From NCBI RefSeq assembly GCF_025833875.1, contig NZ_JAOYOD010000001.1:1674001-1738000 (forward strand): a stretch of DNA of 64,000 bases, written 5' to 3'. The first letter of the stretch is position 1. Each line of letters begins with the position of its first letter. Under the pieces are notes generated by a model that was given only the letters and a program-made list of their open reading frames with translations, was not told the origin of the DNA and searched no databases. The position numbers and the translations under genes are program-made. This stretch comes from Reichenbachiella ulvae. GTDB lineage: Bacteria; Bacteroidota; Bacteroidia; Cytophagales; Cyclobacteriaceae. Below, in pieces: positions 35,179 through 45,448 of the stretch.

Positions 35179-35814
35179 ATGATAAGCGTAGTTCTCGCAG
35201 ACGACCACAGTGTGGTCAGAAAAGGTTTAAAGCTCCTGTTGGAGGAAAGTGGAAGTATAGATGTAGTAGGAGAAGCCAATTCGGGAGATCAAGCACTGGA
35301 GCTTATCAATGAATTGAGGCCGCAGGTGTTGGTCACTGATATAACCATGCCTGGACTTACTGGTTTGGAATTAATCCCATTGGTCAAAAAGAAATTTCCA
35401 GACACGAATATTTTGGTATTATCTACTCACAATGATGAAGAGTATATATTGGTGTCTTTCGAGGAAGGCGCTCTGGGTTACTTACCCAAAAACACCAAAG
35501 CCGAACAGCTAGTGGCTGCAATAGAAAAGATCTCAAGAGGTGAATTGTTCTATACTCCTGAGGTTGTGGATATCCTAGGCGCTTCGTTGATCAAGAAAAG
35601 AAGCCCGGGTAAGAGTTTAAAATCCTGGCTTACTAAAAGAGAAAAAGAAATCCTCAAAGAGCTGGTCGAAGGGGCCACCAATAAGGAAATTGCCGAAAAA
35701 TTGTTTTTAAGTATTAGAACGATCGACTCGCACCGAAGGAACATCATGAAAAAACTGAATGTGACAAACAGTGCGCAGTTGGTAAAAATGGCGATCGAAA
35801 AGAATCTAGTGTAA
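35179..35814 (+). CDS. NarL/FixJ-type response regulator
   Basis: 211 residues. Receiver with LADDHSVVR, D54 in LVTDITMPGLTG and LPKNTKAEQL; LuxR HTH at the C terminus (LTKREKEILKELVEGATNKE, LSIRTIDSHRRNIMKKL). It is divergent from the che operon and convergent with the kinase-like gene at 35820. The HisKA_3-type kinase encoded at 36946-41217 is the expected partner type for such a regulator. Confidence 0.93.
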   Translation: MISVVLADDHSVVRKGLKLLLEESGSIDVVGEANSGDQALELINELRPQVLVTDITMPGLTGLELIPLVKKKFPDTNILVLSTHNDEEYILVSFEEGALGYLPKNTKAEQLVAAIEKISRGELFYTPEVVDILGASLIKKRSPGKSLKSWLTKREKEILKELVEGATNKEIAEKLFLSIRTIDSHRRNIMKKLNVTNSAQLVKMAIEKNLV

Positions 35815-35819
35815 GACCT

Positions 35820-36818
35820 TTAAATAGGTCTTTCTAAGCCTGTGGATTGGGCAGTTCTCTGAACTATTTTGGCAATCACTTCATCCGCCTCTTTTACTGA
35901 AATTTTCATCAATCCCAGGAGGCTTTCGAACTGATCGAAGCAAGGTTTATCCTTTCTTAATTCCATTTCGACCAAATCAAACAAACCAAGCATATTGGCT
36001 ACTGGTCTTCGAAACTCATGCGCTTGCAGAAAGGCTATTTCTTCTAATTCCTTTTGCTGTTTGATCAGCCTGGACTCAAACTCTACTCGTTCGGTTACGT
36101 CATAGATAAATCCATGCCAGTGCACACCACCATCCCTTTTCTTTCTAGGGTAGGCGAAACCTTGAGCCCACTGCAAATCCGTGGATGATAGAAAATAGCG
36201 AAAAGTATATTCCCAGGGTTTTAAAGAAACGCCAGACTCAAAGAATGATTCTTTCATTCCCTCAATATCCATTGGATGAATCCAGTTGAGTAATTCTGGT
36301 AAGTCTACCTGATTATTCTTTCGTTTTAAGATACTGCCAGCACCGAAGGAAATAATCGAAAAGCTTGTTTCACCGTCTGGTGCAAGTGTATAATCAAATA
36401 AAAACCCCTTCATCTTTTGGACTGGGAGCTGAACTGAAGAAGCTTCATTGTCCAATTCAGTCTGAACTTGAGTCAAAGCTTTAATCGCAATAAATTTGTC
36501 TTCAGACCTATCAGTCAATGGGCTCACTTCCCACCCCCTACCTAAAGAAAGACAAGCATCAGTGCTCTCCATCCAAAAACTCAACTCCTGGCTATTTTCG
36601 GGAGATAAATGAGCTATAATATCCAGTCTTAATTCTCTGCTGTTAGGACTGAATACCAATACTCTTTTTAATTCGGGAGACTCTAATAAACTGTAGTTGT
36701 CTTTGCAACTGTTGTTGAACCGCATAACTCTCCCCTCCTGGTCAAAAACCAAAGCCATTAAATGGGTAGATTTCTCAATCCATTCAGGTAACTGAGTATC
36801 GTTTTTAGGTCGTTGCAT
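35820..36818 (-). CDS. PAS and DHp protein lacking a kinase ATPase domain
   Basis: 332 residues. A central PAS-like domain (WIHPMDIEGMKESFFE ... YDVTERVEFESRLI) is followed by a HisKA-type helix with the H box LQAHEFRRPVANMLG, His267. The protein ends 65 residues later, after the second DHp helix, with no N, G1 or G2 box. The frame closes with a clean stop, and the downstream 5 bp belong to the convergent regulator. It might be a phosphotransfer protein, a dominant partner for other kinases, or a truncated kinase. The start is ATG 36818; an upstream TTG is out of place relative to the promoter. Confidence 0.8.
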   Translation of the reverse strand: MQRPKNDTQLPEWIEKSTHLMALVFDQEGRVMRFNNSCKDNYSLLESPELKRVLVFSPNSRELRLDIIAHLSPENSQELSFWMESTDACLSLGRGWEVSPLTDRSEDKFIAIKALTQVQTELDNEASSVQLPVQKMKGFLFDYTLAPDGETSFSIISFGAGSILKRKNNQVDLPELLNWIHPMDIEGMKESFFESGVSLKPWEYTFRYFLSSTDLQWAQGFAYPRKKRDGGVHWHGFIYDVTERVEFESRLIKQQKELEEIAFLQAHEFRRPVANMLGLFDLVEMELRKDKPCFDQFESLLGLMKISVKEADEVIAKIVQRTAQSTGLERPI

Positions 36819-36862
36819 ATATAGATAGTTATGGATTAATTGGTAACCCAAAACCTATAATG

Positions 36863-36893
36863 CAAAACTAGAGCAGCCATCACTCCAGTTCAA
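36863..36893 (-). promoter_or_regulatory. Promoter of the DHp-only gene
   Basis: Minus strand: TTG (36891-36893), 20 bp, TAGTTTTG (36863-36870). It lies 45 bp before ATG 36818 and shows that the gene is transcribed independently of the large kinase upstream. Confidence 0.65.
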
Positions 36894-36945
36894 TAGGCGG
36901 AAATACTGAGTTTCGAATAAGAGATTTTCAGGTGAATCGAAAAAA

Positions 36946-39900
36946 TCACTGTTCTAAATCTAGAAAGATCTGAATGCTACTGCCATCAGAACCATCCATA
37001 TATATATCCGCACCTAAGCCAATAGCCCTACTTTCAATACTTCCCAATCCTAACCCATCCTTTCTTTTGACTTTACTCTTGTCATACCCGATACCATTAT
37101 CTCCTATGAAGAAGCCTAAAACTCCATCTGCCTCATTTAATTGAATGTTCACTTCAGAAGCTTTAGAATGCTTCAAAATGTTGGTGACAGCTTCACGAAA
37201 TATGTTGTAAATATTTACCTCAACATCTTGCTCATACCTGCGCAGACATTCATCATCATAATTGAATTCAAATTTGATCTTACCTGATCTATTTAACTTG
37301 GTAACATCAGAACGGATTGACTTAACTAAACCAAAGTCCATCAAAAGAGACGGCATAAGGTTATGAGAAATGGAGCGAGCCTCTTCAATGGCCTCATTGA
37401 GTTGGTCATAGGCGTCCTTGTATAACTCCTGGCGATCTTCTGACATTTTAGGAACCTCTGCAGATAACGCATCCAAACTCATACTCGCAATCGTCAAGGT
37501 TTGACCTAAACTATCATGGATAGACCTGGCAATTCTAATCCTTTCATTGTCTCGGACTGTGATCTGTGCTCTCACGTTATCTAATTCGGCCTGCTTACGT
37601 TCGTTCGTGTTGATTAAAATTCCAACGATCTTTCTGATAAAATTCTGCTGCCAAAAAACACGACCAATGGAGTTGAGCCAGATAATCTTATTGTCTTCAG
37701 GTCTTCTTATTCTAAATTCAATATCATAAGTACCTCCTCCATCTTTGGTCTTTTCTAATTGGTATTTTACATTTTCCCAGTCATTGGGGTGGATCAGTTC
37801 CTGGCCTTTCAGCAGCATTTCCTGAAAGGTGCTTTCATCGTATCCAATCAAATTTTTCGTATCTCCAAAAACGGCAGTTTTACCATTGTAGGCATCATAG
37901 CTCACTGAGACTACTTCTAGTGAATCGAGCAATAGCTTGTTAAACTCATTCAACTCATCTCGATTTCGCTTCAATTCAAGTGCATAAAGTCCATTACCAT
38001 AATCATGGATCAGGTTACTCAGGAACCTTTTCAAAGAATCGTCCATTTCGACTTTATCCAAACTATATAGATTCACAGCTCCTTTCAATTTCCCATCTTG
38101 TACATAGGGTATGGAAATAAAAGATTGAAAACCAAAAGCAGACATATTATCCTTCCAATCCTTCAAACCTTTAGCCGATGAAATATTCTCAAGCGTATAC
38201 ATCTTTCCAGACTCAAACACCTTCATGGTAGCACTAGCATCTTCTGCCTGTACCACCACTTCAATATCTAAACAACTTGTAGCTTTTAAGCTGAACTGAT
38301 GCGCTAGAGGATTGAATTCTCCCTTGCTCACATTGCCCTGGTCTGCAATCCATACCCAATCAAAACCGATCTGCATGACTAAGGCCTGACAATATTCATT
38401 GGTCAACTGCCAATCATTCTTAGCAGTTAAGCCGACAGCATTCATCTCCAGAATCACGTTGCTATAAAGATTCCTTCTCTCTCTATCCAGCTCCATACGT
38501 TTGCGATCAGAGATATCTAAAACTGTACCCAGCATCTTCATCACCTTCCCCTTCTCATCACGTTCGGTGATCGCACGAACTGAAATATGCTTTACTTTAC
38601 CCGTATTTTTTTGGATAATCATCAACTCGGCTTTTTCAGAGGGTTCACCAGCCAAAGCACTTTGAATCAATTCTGCAAAGGACTCTTTGGAGTCTGAATG
38701 CATCACATCGTTGATCATATCTATGGTCGGTCTGAGTGTTTTTTCCAATCCTATGATTGAATAGAGCTGCTCTGACAAATAGTAAGTATCGGTCTCCAAA
38801 TTCCATTCCCAGTTACCTAATCCTGCTAATTGATTGGCATTACGTAACTTTCTTTCATTCTCTCGAATTCCCTCAATCTGATGGATGTAATGAGTCAAAT
38901 CTCTCTGCGCACCGATCAACTTGACAATCTCCCCGTTTTCATACACCGGCATTCCTGAAAAATCTACCCATAGAAGCTTACCGGAGCGGGATTTTAATCG
39001 ACAGGTCAATTCAAAAGGCTCCCCTTTAAAACAATTCTTAATGGCCTGATTGATTTTGTTTCTATCATTCTCAGAATAAAAATCCAAAAGCTTTCGAAGG
39101 GTGATTTTTTCCTTGGATGGTATACCATAAATGAAATAGGTTTGATCCGTCCATGTCAATTTCTTTCGCTTCTTCTCCAACTGCCAACCTCCTACTTTGG
39201 CCACCAAACCAGTGGCATGCAAAAGGCGTTCTCTATCTCTTAATTTTTGCTCGGCTCTCTTTCGTTGGTCAATATCTATTATAGTCCCAACCAACCTGAT
39301 AGGGTGCCCTTCTTTATTGACCTGAGCCTTTGCACTCCCCAAAAACCATTTATACTTTCCAGATTTAGTCCTTAAACGGTATTCAAGCTTATGAGCAAAT
39401 ATATTTTTATTCAATGCCTTTGTGAGCTTTGGCAAATCTTCAGGGTGCATTAACTCTCGGATCACATGGGCATTCGAAAGAATTTCGTTGTTTTCATAGC
39501 CCAATAGCTCATAAACTTTAGGCGACCACCACATATAGCCGTTTTTGAGATCGTAGTGATCCACGATACCTGCCTCCGAACCTTCTGCCGCCAATTCAAA
39601 TTTCTCCTGGCTTTCTTTGAGCTGTTTCTCTACTTCTTTTCGCTGAGTAATGTCATAAAACACAAACTGAATGGCTTCTTCATCCTGATAGGAAACTATC
39701 GTACCCTGAATCATAAGAGTGATTTCTTCACCAGTATTGTATTTGTATAAAACTACTTCCGTGATCGGGATTTGCCCTGCATCATTTATTGTATTGACCA
39801 ACCCCATGACCCCCTGAAAATCACTATGAGCGACTATATCCATCAGCTCCGACGCACCCACTTCCATTCTAGGAGAGAAACCGAGTAGGTTATAAAATTC

Positions 39901-41217
39901 ATGATTAGCGAAAACAATTTTCTTGTTTTGATAGACACCAATCCCCATAGGCGAATGATCCACCAATTCCCTATATCGATGTTCGCTGGTTATTAACCTT
40001 TCCTCTTGCTCGATTTTATAAAACGCATTGCCCAAAATATGAGCCAACTGCCCCAGATTTTCTATTTCTTCATCTAATATTTCATTTCTGGATTGATCAA
40101 AAACAACCAAAGTACCATCTTGCATGGATCCCTTATATACGGCAAAGAGGCTCCACCTGCTAGCCTGAAAGGACATAGTACTTTCGAGCTTCATTTTCTC
40201 TAGAAAGAACTTGATATCTGCATTGAACACTTGTTTTTTCAACAAAAGCGTAAGCTCTGGATGATTCTTGATTTGCTTGATTAGTTTCTTCTGAAACTCC
40301 TTAGGGATGTTAGATTCCTTGGCAAAAGTCCATTTCAATTCAGGGTTAAAAGAAATATAGGCAAATCCCGCCCTGTGACATATTTTCTCTAATTGCTGAC
40401 AAAGCTTGGAGATGATCTGTTCGGGCCCCTTCCCAGTCTCCTTCATTCGCAGTACTTCACCCCTCAACTGTCCTAGTTTATATAGGCGTTTCTTCAAAGT
40501 GATATCCCGAATATTGCATTGAAAAAACTGGCCATCTCCCAGTTGCATCATTCGGGCAGACACTTCGAGGTCTACCACATCTCCCGACCTGTGTAGCAAA
40601 CGTCTGTTGAAACGTAAATCGCCTCTTTGCCTGAGGTTATCGATAAAGAAATCCATTTCTTCTTTATCAGCTGAGACCAGCATGGTCAAGGGAATACTTT
40701 TCACCTCACCTAAGGAATATCCAGCCAAATCAAGCGCCACCTTGTTGGCATCTACAATCTTCCCAGTTTCAATATTGATGATAGCCATTCCATCCAAAGT
40801 GGAATTCACTACGTCGACAAAATTCAGGAAATCATTCTTTTCCTGCCTGATTTCAATCCATTCTTCAGTAACATCTCTGATCGTACCCACTATTTCAACT
40901 TCACCACTTGGTGAATTCTCAGGTGCTACCCTTGATGCACTGACTGAAAATGTTTTAAAATTCCCAAAACCATCTCTGGCTTCAATCAGACGAACAGGCA
41001 CTTTCCCTTTTTCAAACACCTCTTGAATCAATAATTCATAATCCTGATTATTGGATATTAAATCTCCTAGACTAGGGTTTTCGATTCCGGAATAGACAAT
41101 TCCTAACTCACTTTCCAGTTTGTCACTGGCTTCAATCAACACACCATCCTTGATCCTAAACCATATATCTGGTAATAGATCAATAAGTGAGGTTTGTGTT
41201 TTGATAAGATCCTTCAT
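36946..41217 (-). CDS. Multi-PAS/GAF sensor histidine kinase, HisKA_3 type
   Basis: 1423 residues, no transmembrane segment, so a cytosolic sensor. Order: PAS (1-120), PAS (about 130-250), GAF-like (255-410), three or four consecutive PAS domains (415-930, each closing with motifs such as YDITQRKEVE, IDIDQRKRAE, LDISDRKRME), GAF-like (935-1080), PAS (1090-1215), HisKA_3 with His1234 in ARSIHDSLGQTLT, and HATPase (GDNGIGYDKS, GLGLGSIESRA). HisKA_3 kinases usually pair with NarL-type regulators, and one is encoded at 35179-35814. The ligands are unknown. Confidence 0.9.
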   Translation of the reverse strand: MKDLIKTQTSLIDLLPDIWFRIKDGVLIEASDKLESELGIVYSGIENPSLGDLISNNQDYELLIQEVFEKGKVPVRLIEARDGFGNFKTFSVSASRVAPENSPSGEVEIVGTIRDVTEEWIEIRQEKNDFLNFVDVVNSTLDGMAIINIETGKIVDANKVALDLAGYSLGEVKSIPLTMLVSADKEEMDFFIDNLRQRGDLRFNRRLLHRSGDVVDLEVSARMMQLGDGQFFQCNIRDITLKKRLYKLGQLRGEVLRMKETGKGPEQIISKLCQQLEKICHRAGFAYISFNPELKWTFAKESNIPKEFQKKLIKQIKNHPELTLLLKKQVFNADIKFFLEKMKLESTMSFQASRWSLFAVYKGSMQDGTLVVFDQSRNEILDEEIENLGQLAHILGNAFYKIEQEERLITSEHRYRELVDHSPMGIGVYQNKKIVFANHEFYNLLGFSPRMEVGASELMDIVAHSDFQGVMGLVNTINDAGQIPITEVVLYKYNTGEEITLMIQGTIVSYQDEEAIQFVFYDITQRKEVEKQLKESQEKFELAAEGSEAGIVDHYDLKNGYMWWSPKVYELLGYENNEILSNAHVIRELMHPEDLPKLTKALNKNIFAHKLEYRLRTKSGKYKWFLGSAKAQVNKEGHPIRLVGTIIDIDQRKRAEQKLRDRERLLHATGLVAKVGGWQLEKKRKKLTWTDQTYFIYGIPSKEKITLRKLLDFYSENDRNKINQAIKNCFKGEPFELTCRLKSRSGKLLWVDFSGMPVYENGEIVKLIGAQRDLTHYIHQIEGIRENERKLRNANQLAGLGNWEWNLETDTYYLSEQLYSIIGLEKTLRPTIDMINDVMHSDSKESFAELIQSALAGEPSEKAELMIIQKNTGKVKHISVRAITERDEKGKVMKMLGTVLDISDRKRMELDRERRNLYSNVILEMNAVGLTAKNDWQLTNEYCQALVMQIGFDWVWIADQGNVSKGEFNPLAHQFSLKATSCLDIEVVVQAEDASATMKVFESGKMYTLENISSAKGLKDWKDNMSAFGFQSFISIPYVQDGKLKGAVNLYSLDKVEMDDSLKRFLSNLIHDYGNGLYALELKRNRDELNEFNKLLLDSLEVVSVSYDAYNGKTAVFGDTKNLIGYDESTFQEMLLKGQELIHPNDWENVKYQLEKTKDGGGTYDIEFRIRRPEDNKIIWLNSIGRVFWQQNFIRKIVGILINTNERKQAELDNVRAQITVRDNERIRIARSIHDSLGQTLTIASMSLDALSAEVPKMSEDRQELYKDAYDQLNEAIEEARSISHNLMPSLLMDFGLVKSIRSDVTKLNRSGKIKFEFNYDDECLRRYEQDVEVNIYNIFREAVTNILKHSKASEVNIQLNEADGVLGFFIGDNGIGYDKSKVKRKDGLGLGSIESRAIGLGADIYMDGSDGSSIQIFLDLEQ

Positions 41218-41376
41218 GCTGCTAAATATGACCGTCTATTAAAGTAGTACATAGTTAGAAGAAATAAAAGTCATTGCGACAATTCAAATCCTGACAAGAC
41301 CTCAAAGCCTCAATGAAAAGCACTTTTTTTCTCAATTTCGATTTCATACCTTAGTACAAACATCAAAACCATTACT

Positions 41377-42273
41377 ATGAAAAACATAATCTACCTGAGC
41401 ATCATCTTGCTCTTAGGAATAGCTTGTCAGCAAAAGCCGAAAGCCGATTCTGAAACCATCGAAAACACTGAAGCAGAAGAAGTATTCGAATCCCCTACTC
41501 TTAGTAAACTATGGGAATCGGACACAGTTTTAACGACTGCAGAAGCCGTGATCTATCACCCTGAATTAGACATACTATTTGTATCATGCATCAATGGCAC
41601 GCCTCCGGATAGTCTGGACAATGACGGCTTCATTTCTCAGATTTCTCCTGTGAACGGTGAGATCATTAACCTAAAATGGGTAGAAGGAATATCTGCTCCA
41701 AAAGGAATGGGTATTTTAGGTAACAGCCTATTTGTGAGTAACATTAATGAGGTGGTTGAGATCGATATTACTTCAGCCGAAATCATCAATCGCTATCCAG
41801 TCGAAGGTGCGGCCTTTCTCAATGATATCACCATAGCTGAAGATAGCACGGTGCTGATCTCAGATTCGGGTACTAATAAGATCATCGCCATTAAAGAGGG
41901 TGAAGCCTCTACTTATCTGGAAAATGCGGACCTAAAAGGTCCTAATGGACTATTATTCCGTGATGGAAGTATCTATACGGCATCCTTTGGTGGAGGCGAT
42001 TTTATGGAGATAGATTATTTAACCAAAGAACTAACCGTTCTCACAGACTCAATCATGAGTGGAGATGGAGTGATGCCAGTGGGAGAAGATTTTCTCGTTT
42101 CGTCCTGGCCTGGTGAAGTCTATTACGTGACTTCAGATGGCAGCAAAACATTGCTATCCGATACAAAGGCTGATAATATCAGTGCTGCGGATATTTGGTA
42201 TTTAGAAGATAAGAATATGCTCTTGGTACCTACCTTTTTTGCTAATTCTGTGGTTGCCTATCAATTGAAATGA
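41377..42273 (+). CDS. SMP-30/gluconolactonase-like lipoprotein
   Basis: 298 residues. A lipoprotein signal with lipobox LGIAC (Cys17) and an acidic linker are followed by a six-bladed propeller pattern: AEAVIYHPELDILFVSCING, APKGMGILGNSLFVSNINEV, FLNDITIAEDSTVLISDSGT and GPNGLLFRDGSIYTASFG. It resembles SMP-30/LRE-like regions. Substrate and catalysis are unknown; a periplasmic or outer-membrane location is inferred. It is followed by a strong terminator. Confidence 0.75.
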   Translation: MKNIIYLSIILLLGIACQQKPKADSETIENTEAEEVFESPTLSKLWESDTVLTTAEAVIYHPELDILFVSCINGTPPDSLDNDGFISQISPVNGEIINLKWVEGISAPKGMGILGNSLFVSNINEVVEIDITSAEIINRYPVEGAAFLNDITIAEDSTVLISDSGTNKIIAIKEGEASTYLENADLKGPNGLLFRDGSIYTASFGGGDFMEIDYLTKELTVLTDSIMSGDGVMPVGEDFLVSSWPGEVYYVTSDGSKTLLSDTKADNISAADIWYLEDKNMLLVPTFFANSVVAYQLK

Positions 42274-42282
42274 TACTAGAAG

Positions 42283-42331
42283 GAATGGTTCAAAACAGAA
42301 TATAAATCTATTTTGAGCCATTCTTTTGTTT
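42283..42331 (+). terminator. Terminator after the SMP-30-like gene
   Basis: GAATGGTTCAAAA (42283-42295) pairs with TTTTGAGCCATTC (42311-42323), one G-T pair, followed by TTTTGTTT. It lies between convergent genes and can serve both. Confidence 0.75.
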
Positions 42332-42340
42332 CAATATCTA

Positions 42341-44191
42341 TTATTCTATCAAAAGCTTGAACCGCTGCTTTCCAGAATTCAATACCAATTCAAGGAAATA
42401 AATCCCATTAGGGGCTTCATGAGTATCTACAATCAACTCATTTCCTTTCCAATAAGAAGTAATCTCAAATGATTTTCCTGTAAGGTCGACTAAACTCAAA
42501 CTGTAATTCTGTGGATGTATAGCTAATTTCAATACCCCCTTACTAGGGTTTGGATATACTATTACATTTTCATGATTCAAACTATTAGTCACTTTTAATA
42601 CCTCAAAAGACTCTGTGTCACCATCGTAATCTGTTTGAGACAATCTATAATAATTTTCCAAACCAGGGTTAAAATCAATGTAATCATATCGAATTAATTC
42701 ATTAGAGTTTCCAGCTCCAGCTATCATTGTCAAAACCGTCCATTTTTTTCCATCCAAGGATTTTTCCAAAGTGAAATATTCATTATTTATCTCGACTGAG
42801 GTAGCCCAATTGAGTATTACCTTATCATCAGACAATTCAAAATCCCAATACTTCAATTCTACCGGTAACGGGCTGGAACTCACCATAACCATACCTGTTG
42901 GGTCAGCATCTACATTACTTGGTGTAGTATTCCCTGAATCGGCGCTTCCATCTTCAAAATCAGAATCATTTAACCCCCCGGTACCTTGATTGACTTCCGT
43001 GGTAAAATTGGATACAGGAGCAGATCCATTCATGAAAATGACACCCTTTCCACCACCACCACCACCACCATGCGCAGTGGTTGAGCCAACATTACCACCA
43101 TTACCACCATTGGCTTGAAGTGTTAAATCACACCCTAAAGACCAGGTATCCACTGAAAATACAATAGCCCCTCCTGCCCCGCTACCTCCAACTCCATCAT
43201 TTCCTGCATCAGAGGAACTACCCCCATTGGCACTAATACTTAACCCTCCACAACTCGCATTGATCAAAATTTCACCTGCTCTTATTAAAATGATTCCACC
43301 ACCATTTGCACCATCGCTTCCATTGGTATCATTCTGATGGCCACCTCCTCCACCTCCTCCCATAAAGATGCGAGAAGAACTTATATTATCACTTAAATCA
43401 ATACCTCCTAAACCTTCTGCTTCACAGCTTGCACCTACTCCATCTCCACCATTTCCTCCTGCAGTGTAGTTACCACCGCCTCCACCACCGCCATTATGGA
43501 CATTGGCACCACCACCACCATTTAGTATTTTCCCTCTACCATTGTTATAAGCGGAATTAGTGGACTTGTAAATACCTTCACCTTTTTCGCTAAAATCTAC
43601 AGTGGAACTTGTAGCATAAGTTGTCGAATTACATGTACCATCTGTACCCACAGTATTTTGTCCTCCACCTCGAAATCCCAATTCACTCACATCTATGCTA
43701 TGAGCAAGGGTGAGTGTATTCTCTACATCAATCGCAAAAACGCCACCTACATTTCCGTCCCAAGCTTTTGTAGTTAAATCTGAAGAGGTTGAAAAATTTG
43801 CGTAGCTCGGAAGAGTAATAACTTGAACAGAGGTATTAGATGAAACCGTATAAGTATTGGTTGGGGCCTCATCAAGGGTTATTGACACTAAGCCAGAAGA
43901 TCGGTCCACCGAAGAAATTGTGGCTAATTCATAAAGACCTGCACTACCAATATCACCCAAATCCCCAAAAGATGCATCATCGGCAGTATTTAATCCGATA
44001 ACATCATCCTGCATTTGCATCAAAATTAATTCATTCCCCACTTCAAAGGAATCAGAAGTCTCATCTACATCAGATACTGACACGACCGTACCAGAAATAC
44101 CTGTAACTTTTGCAAATCCATTAATAGTTGTTTGAGAAACAGACACATGCGCAATCATCAGCGCAAGAACGGTAGGGATAATTCTTTTCAT
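42341..44191 (-). CDS. Glycine-rich secreted protein with T9SS sorting domain
   Basis: 616 residues. Signal peptide (MKRIIPTVLALMIAHVSVSQ). The central region, about 180-430, is extremely rich in Gly, Asn and Ser (many GGGGGG and GGNGGDG blocks), like Gly-rich adhesin passengers. A fibronectin-like stretch (LPVELKYWDFELSDDKVILN) and a type A C-terminal sorting domain (VIVYPNPSKGVLKLAI ... APNGIYFLELVL) follow. It is probably exported by type IX secretion and surface-attached. The open frame begins at a GTG (44203), but ATG 44191 directly precedes the signal peptide. Confidence 0.82.
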   Translation of the reverse strand: MKRIIPTVLALMIAHVSVSQTTINGFAKVTGISGTVVSVSDVDETSDSFEVGNELILMQMQDDVIGLNTADDASFGDLGDIGSAGLYELATISSVDRSSGLVSITLDEAPTNTYTVSSNTSVQVITLPSYANFSTSSDLTTKAWDGNVGGVFAIDVENTLTLAHSIDVSELGFRGGGQNTVGTDGTCNSTTYATSSTVDFSEKGEGIYKSTNSAYNNGRGKILNGGGGANVHNGGGGGGGNYTAGGNGGDGVGASCEAEGLGGIDLSDNISSSRIFMGGGGGGGHQNDTNGSDGANGGGIILIRAGEILINASCGGLSISANGGSSSDAGNDGVGGSGAGGAIVFSVDTWSLGCDLTLQANGGNGGNVGSTTAHGGGGGGGKGVIFMNGSAPVSNFTTEVNQGTGGLNDSDFEDGSADSGNTTPSNVDADPTGMVMVSSSPLPVELKYWDFELSDDKVILNWATSVEINNEYFTLEKSLDGKKWTVLTMIAGAGNSNELIRYDYIDFNPGLENYYRLSQTDYDGDTESFEVLKVTNSLNHENVIVYPNPSKGVLKLAIHPQNYSLSLVDLTGKSFEITSYWKGNELIVDTHEAPNGIYFLELVLNSGKQRFKLLIE

Positions 44192-44408
44192 AAGTTTAGG
44201 CACACCAAGTTAAGAAGGTAGGCTTGTAAGGGTTGATTATTAGGTAAGCTGGATGAAAGAGACCTAACATGACAACTATCACGAAACGAACCTCATTTCT
44301 TATACAATATTAATATTTATTGACCGAACTACCTTAATTTCAATGATAAACCTAATCAATTTAACATGCCGCTTCCTAAAAAACTTTAGCACCATAGAAT
44401 TAACCCAA

Positions 44409-45302
44409 TCAATCGAGAGCCCTCCTATCCTCTCGCTTCATATAGGTATTGAACTTATTAGGCACATCGATCTGGACTGTGATCTGCTTTTTTGAGATAG
44501 GGTGAGAAAAAACCAGCTGATCTGAGCACAGCATGAGACCTTTTCCATTTAGCACCTCAATACCTTTGGAATAGAACTTGTCTCCTACTATGGGACAGCC
44601 CATTTCGGACATGTGTATGCGCAACTGGTGCGTTCGACCTGTCACAGGATAGAGATGAACCAAGCTTAAGTCTCCATATTTCAAGGACTTGCCTGTTTTC
44701 ACAGTTTCATATTCACTCAGGCTTTTCTTACCATCCACAGGCAAATCAACTGTGCCTTTAGAGGGCTCTAGCTTCCCTACAATGACCGCCTGATAGCGTT
44801 TTCGAATCTTCTTTTCCTGAAACTGCCTACCCATCAATACCTGAGCTCGTTCGGTCTTGGCTACCATAACTAATCCACAAGTAGGCCCATCCAAACGATG
44901 CAGGGGCCGCATCTGATCCAGGGCATCTGGTTCCTTACTTAGTTGGAGATTGAAAGGTAGTGTATTCTCCAGCGTTTTGTATTGGTTGCCATTGACTGAC
45001 AAGCCTCCCGGCTTGTTGAGTACGGCGAGGTGCTGATCCTCGTAAGCGACTTCTATCTTTTGTTCGAATACTTTAGCTGAGGTTCTATTGATCACAGCCC
45101 CGTCATTGAGGTTGAAGCTGATCTTGTCTCCCGGATACACTTTTGCATCATAGGCCACTGGTTTGCCATTGACCAGGATTGCACCAGATGCTATAGCCTT
45201 TTTCGCTTTGGCCTTGGAGACTACCCATTCGAAGACTTTAGGTGCCAAACGATTCAAGAATTGCGGCTTTTCCTTTTTACCCAGCTCGTAATATTCCTGC
45301 AT
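44409..45302 (-). CDS. RluA-family RNA pseudouridine synthase
   Basis: 297 residues. An S4-like RNA-binding segment at the N terminus (SKAKAKKAIASGAILVNGKP) is followed by the catalytic domain with the active-site Asp in PLHRLDGPTCGLVMVAK and TGRTHQLRIHM. It isomerises specific uridines in rRNA or tRNA; the site is not predictable. The -7 element TATATTTG is 31 bp upstream of the start. Confidence 0.9.
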   Translation of the reverse strand: MQEYYELGKKEKPQFLNRLAPKVFEWVVSKAKAKKAIASGAILVNGKPVAYDAKVYPGDKISFNLNDGAVINRTSAKVFEQKIEVAYEDQHLAVLNKPGGLSVNGNQYKTLENTLPFNLQLSKEPDALDQMRPLHRLDGPTCGLVMVAKTERAQVLMGRQFQEKKIRKRYQAVIVGKLEPSKGTVDLPVDGKKSLSEYETVKTGKSLKYGDLSLVHLYPVTGRTHQLRIHMSEMGCPIVGDKFYSKGIEVLNGKGLMLCSDQLVFSHPISKKQITVQIDVPNKFNTYMKREDRRALD

Positions 45303-45332
45303 GCCGCAAAACTAATAAAACTCTGAACTAGT

Positions 45333-45340
45333 CAAATATA
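45333..45340 (-). promoter_or_regulatory. -7 element for the RluA-family gene
   Basis: TATATTTG on the minus strand, 31 bp before ATG 45302. Confidence 0.45.
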
Positions 45341-45448
45341 GCTGATCGCCTTAACGCTGAGGTAAAAAACTTAACAATTACATAACTATTGAAAGTCTTT
45401 AAATTCTAATAATGATGACGTCCTTTGCATTATTAAGCAGCAAGAATC

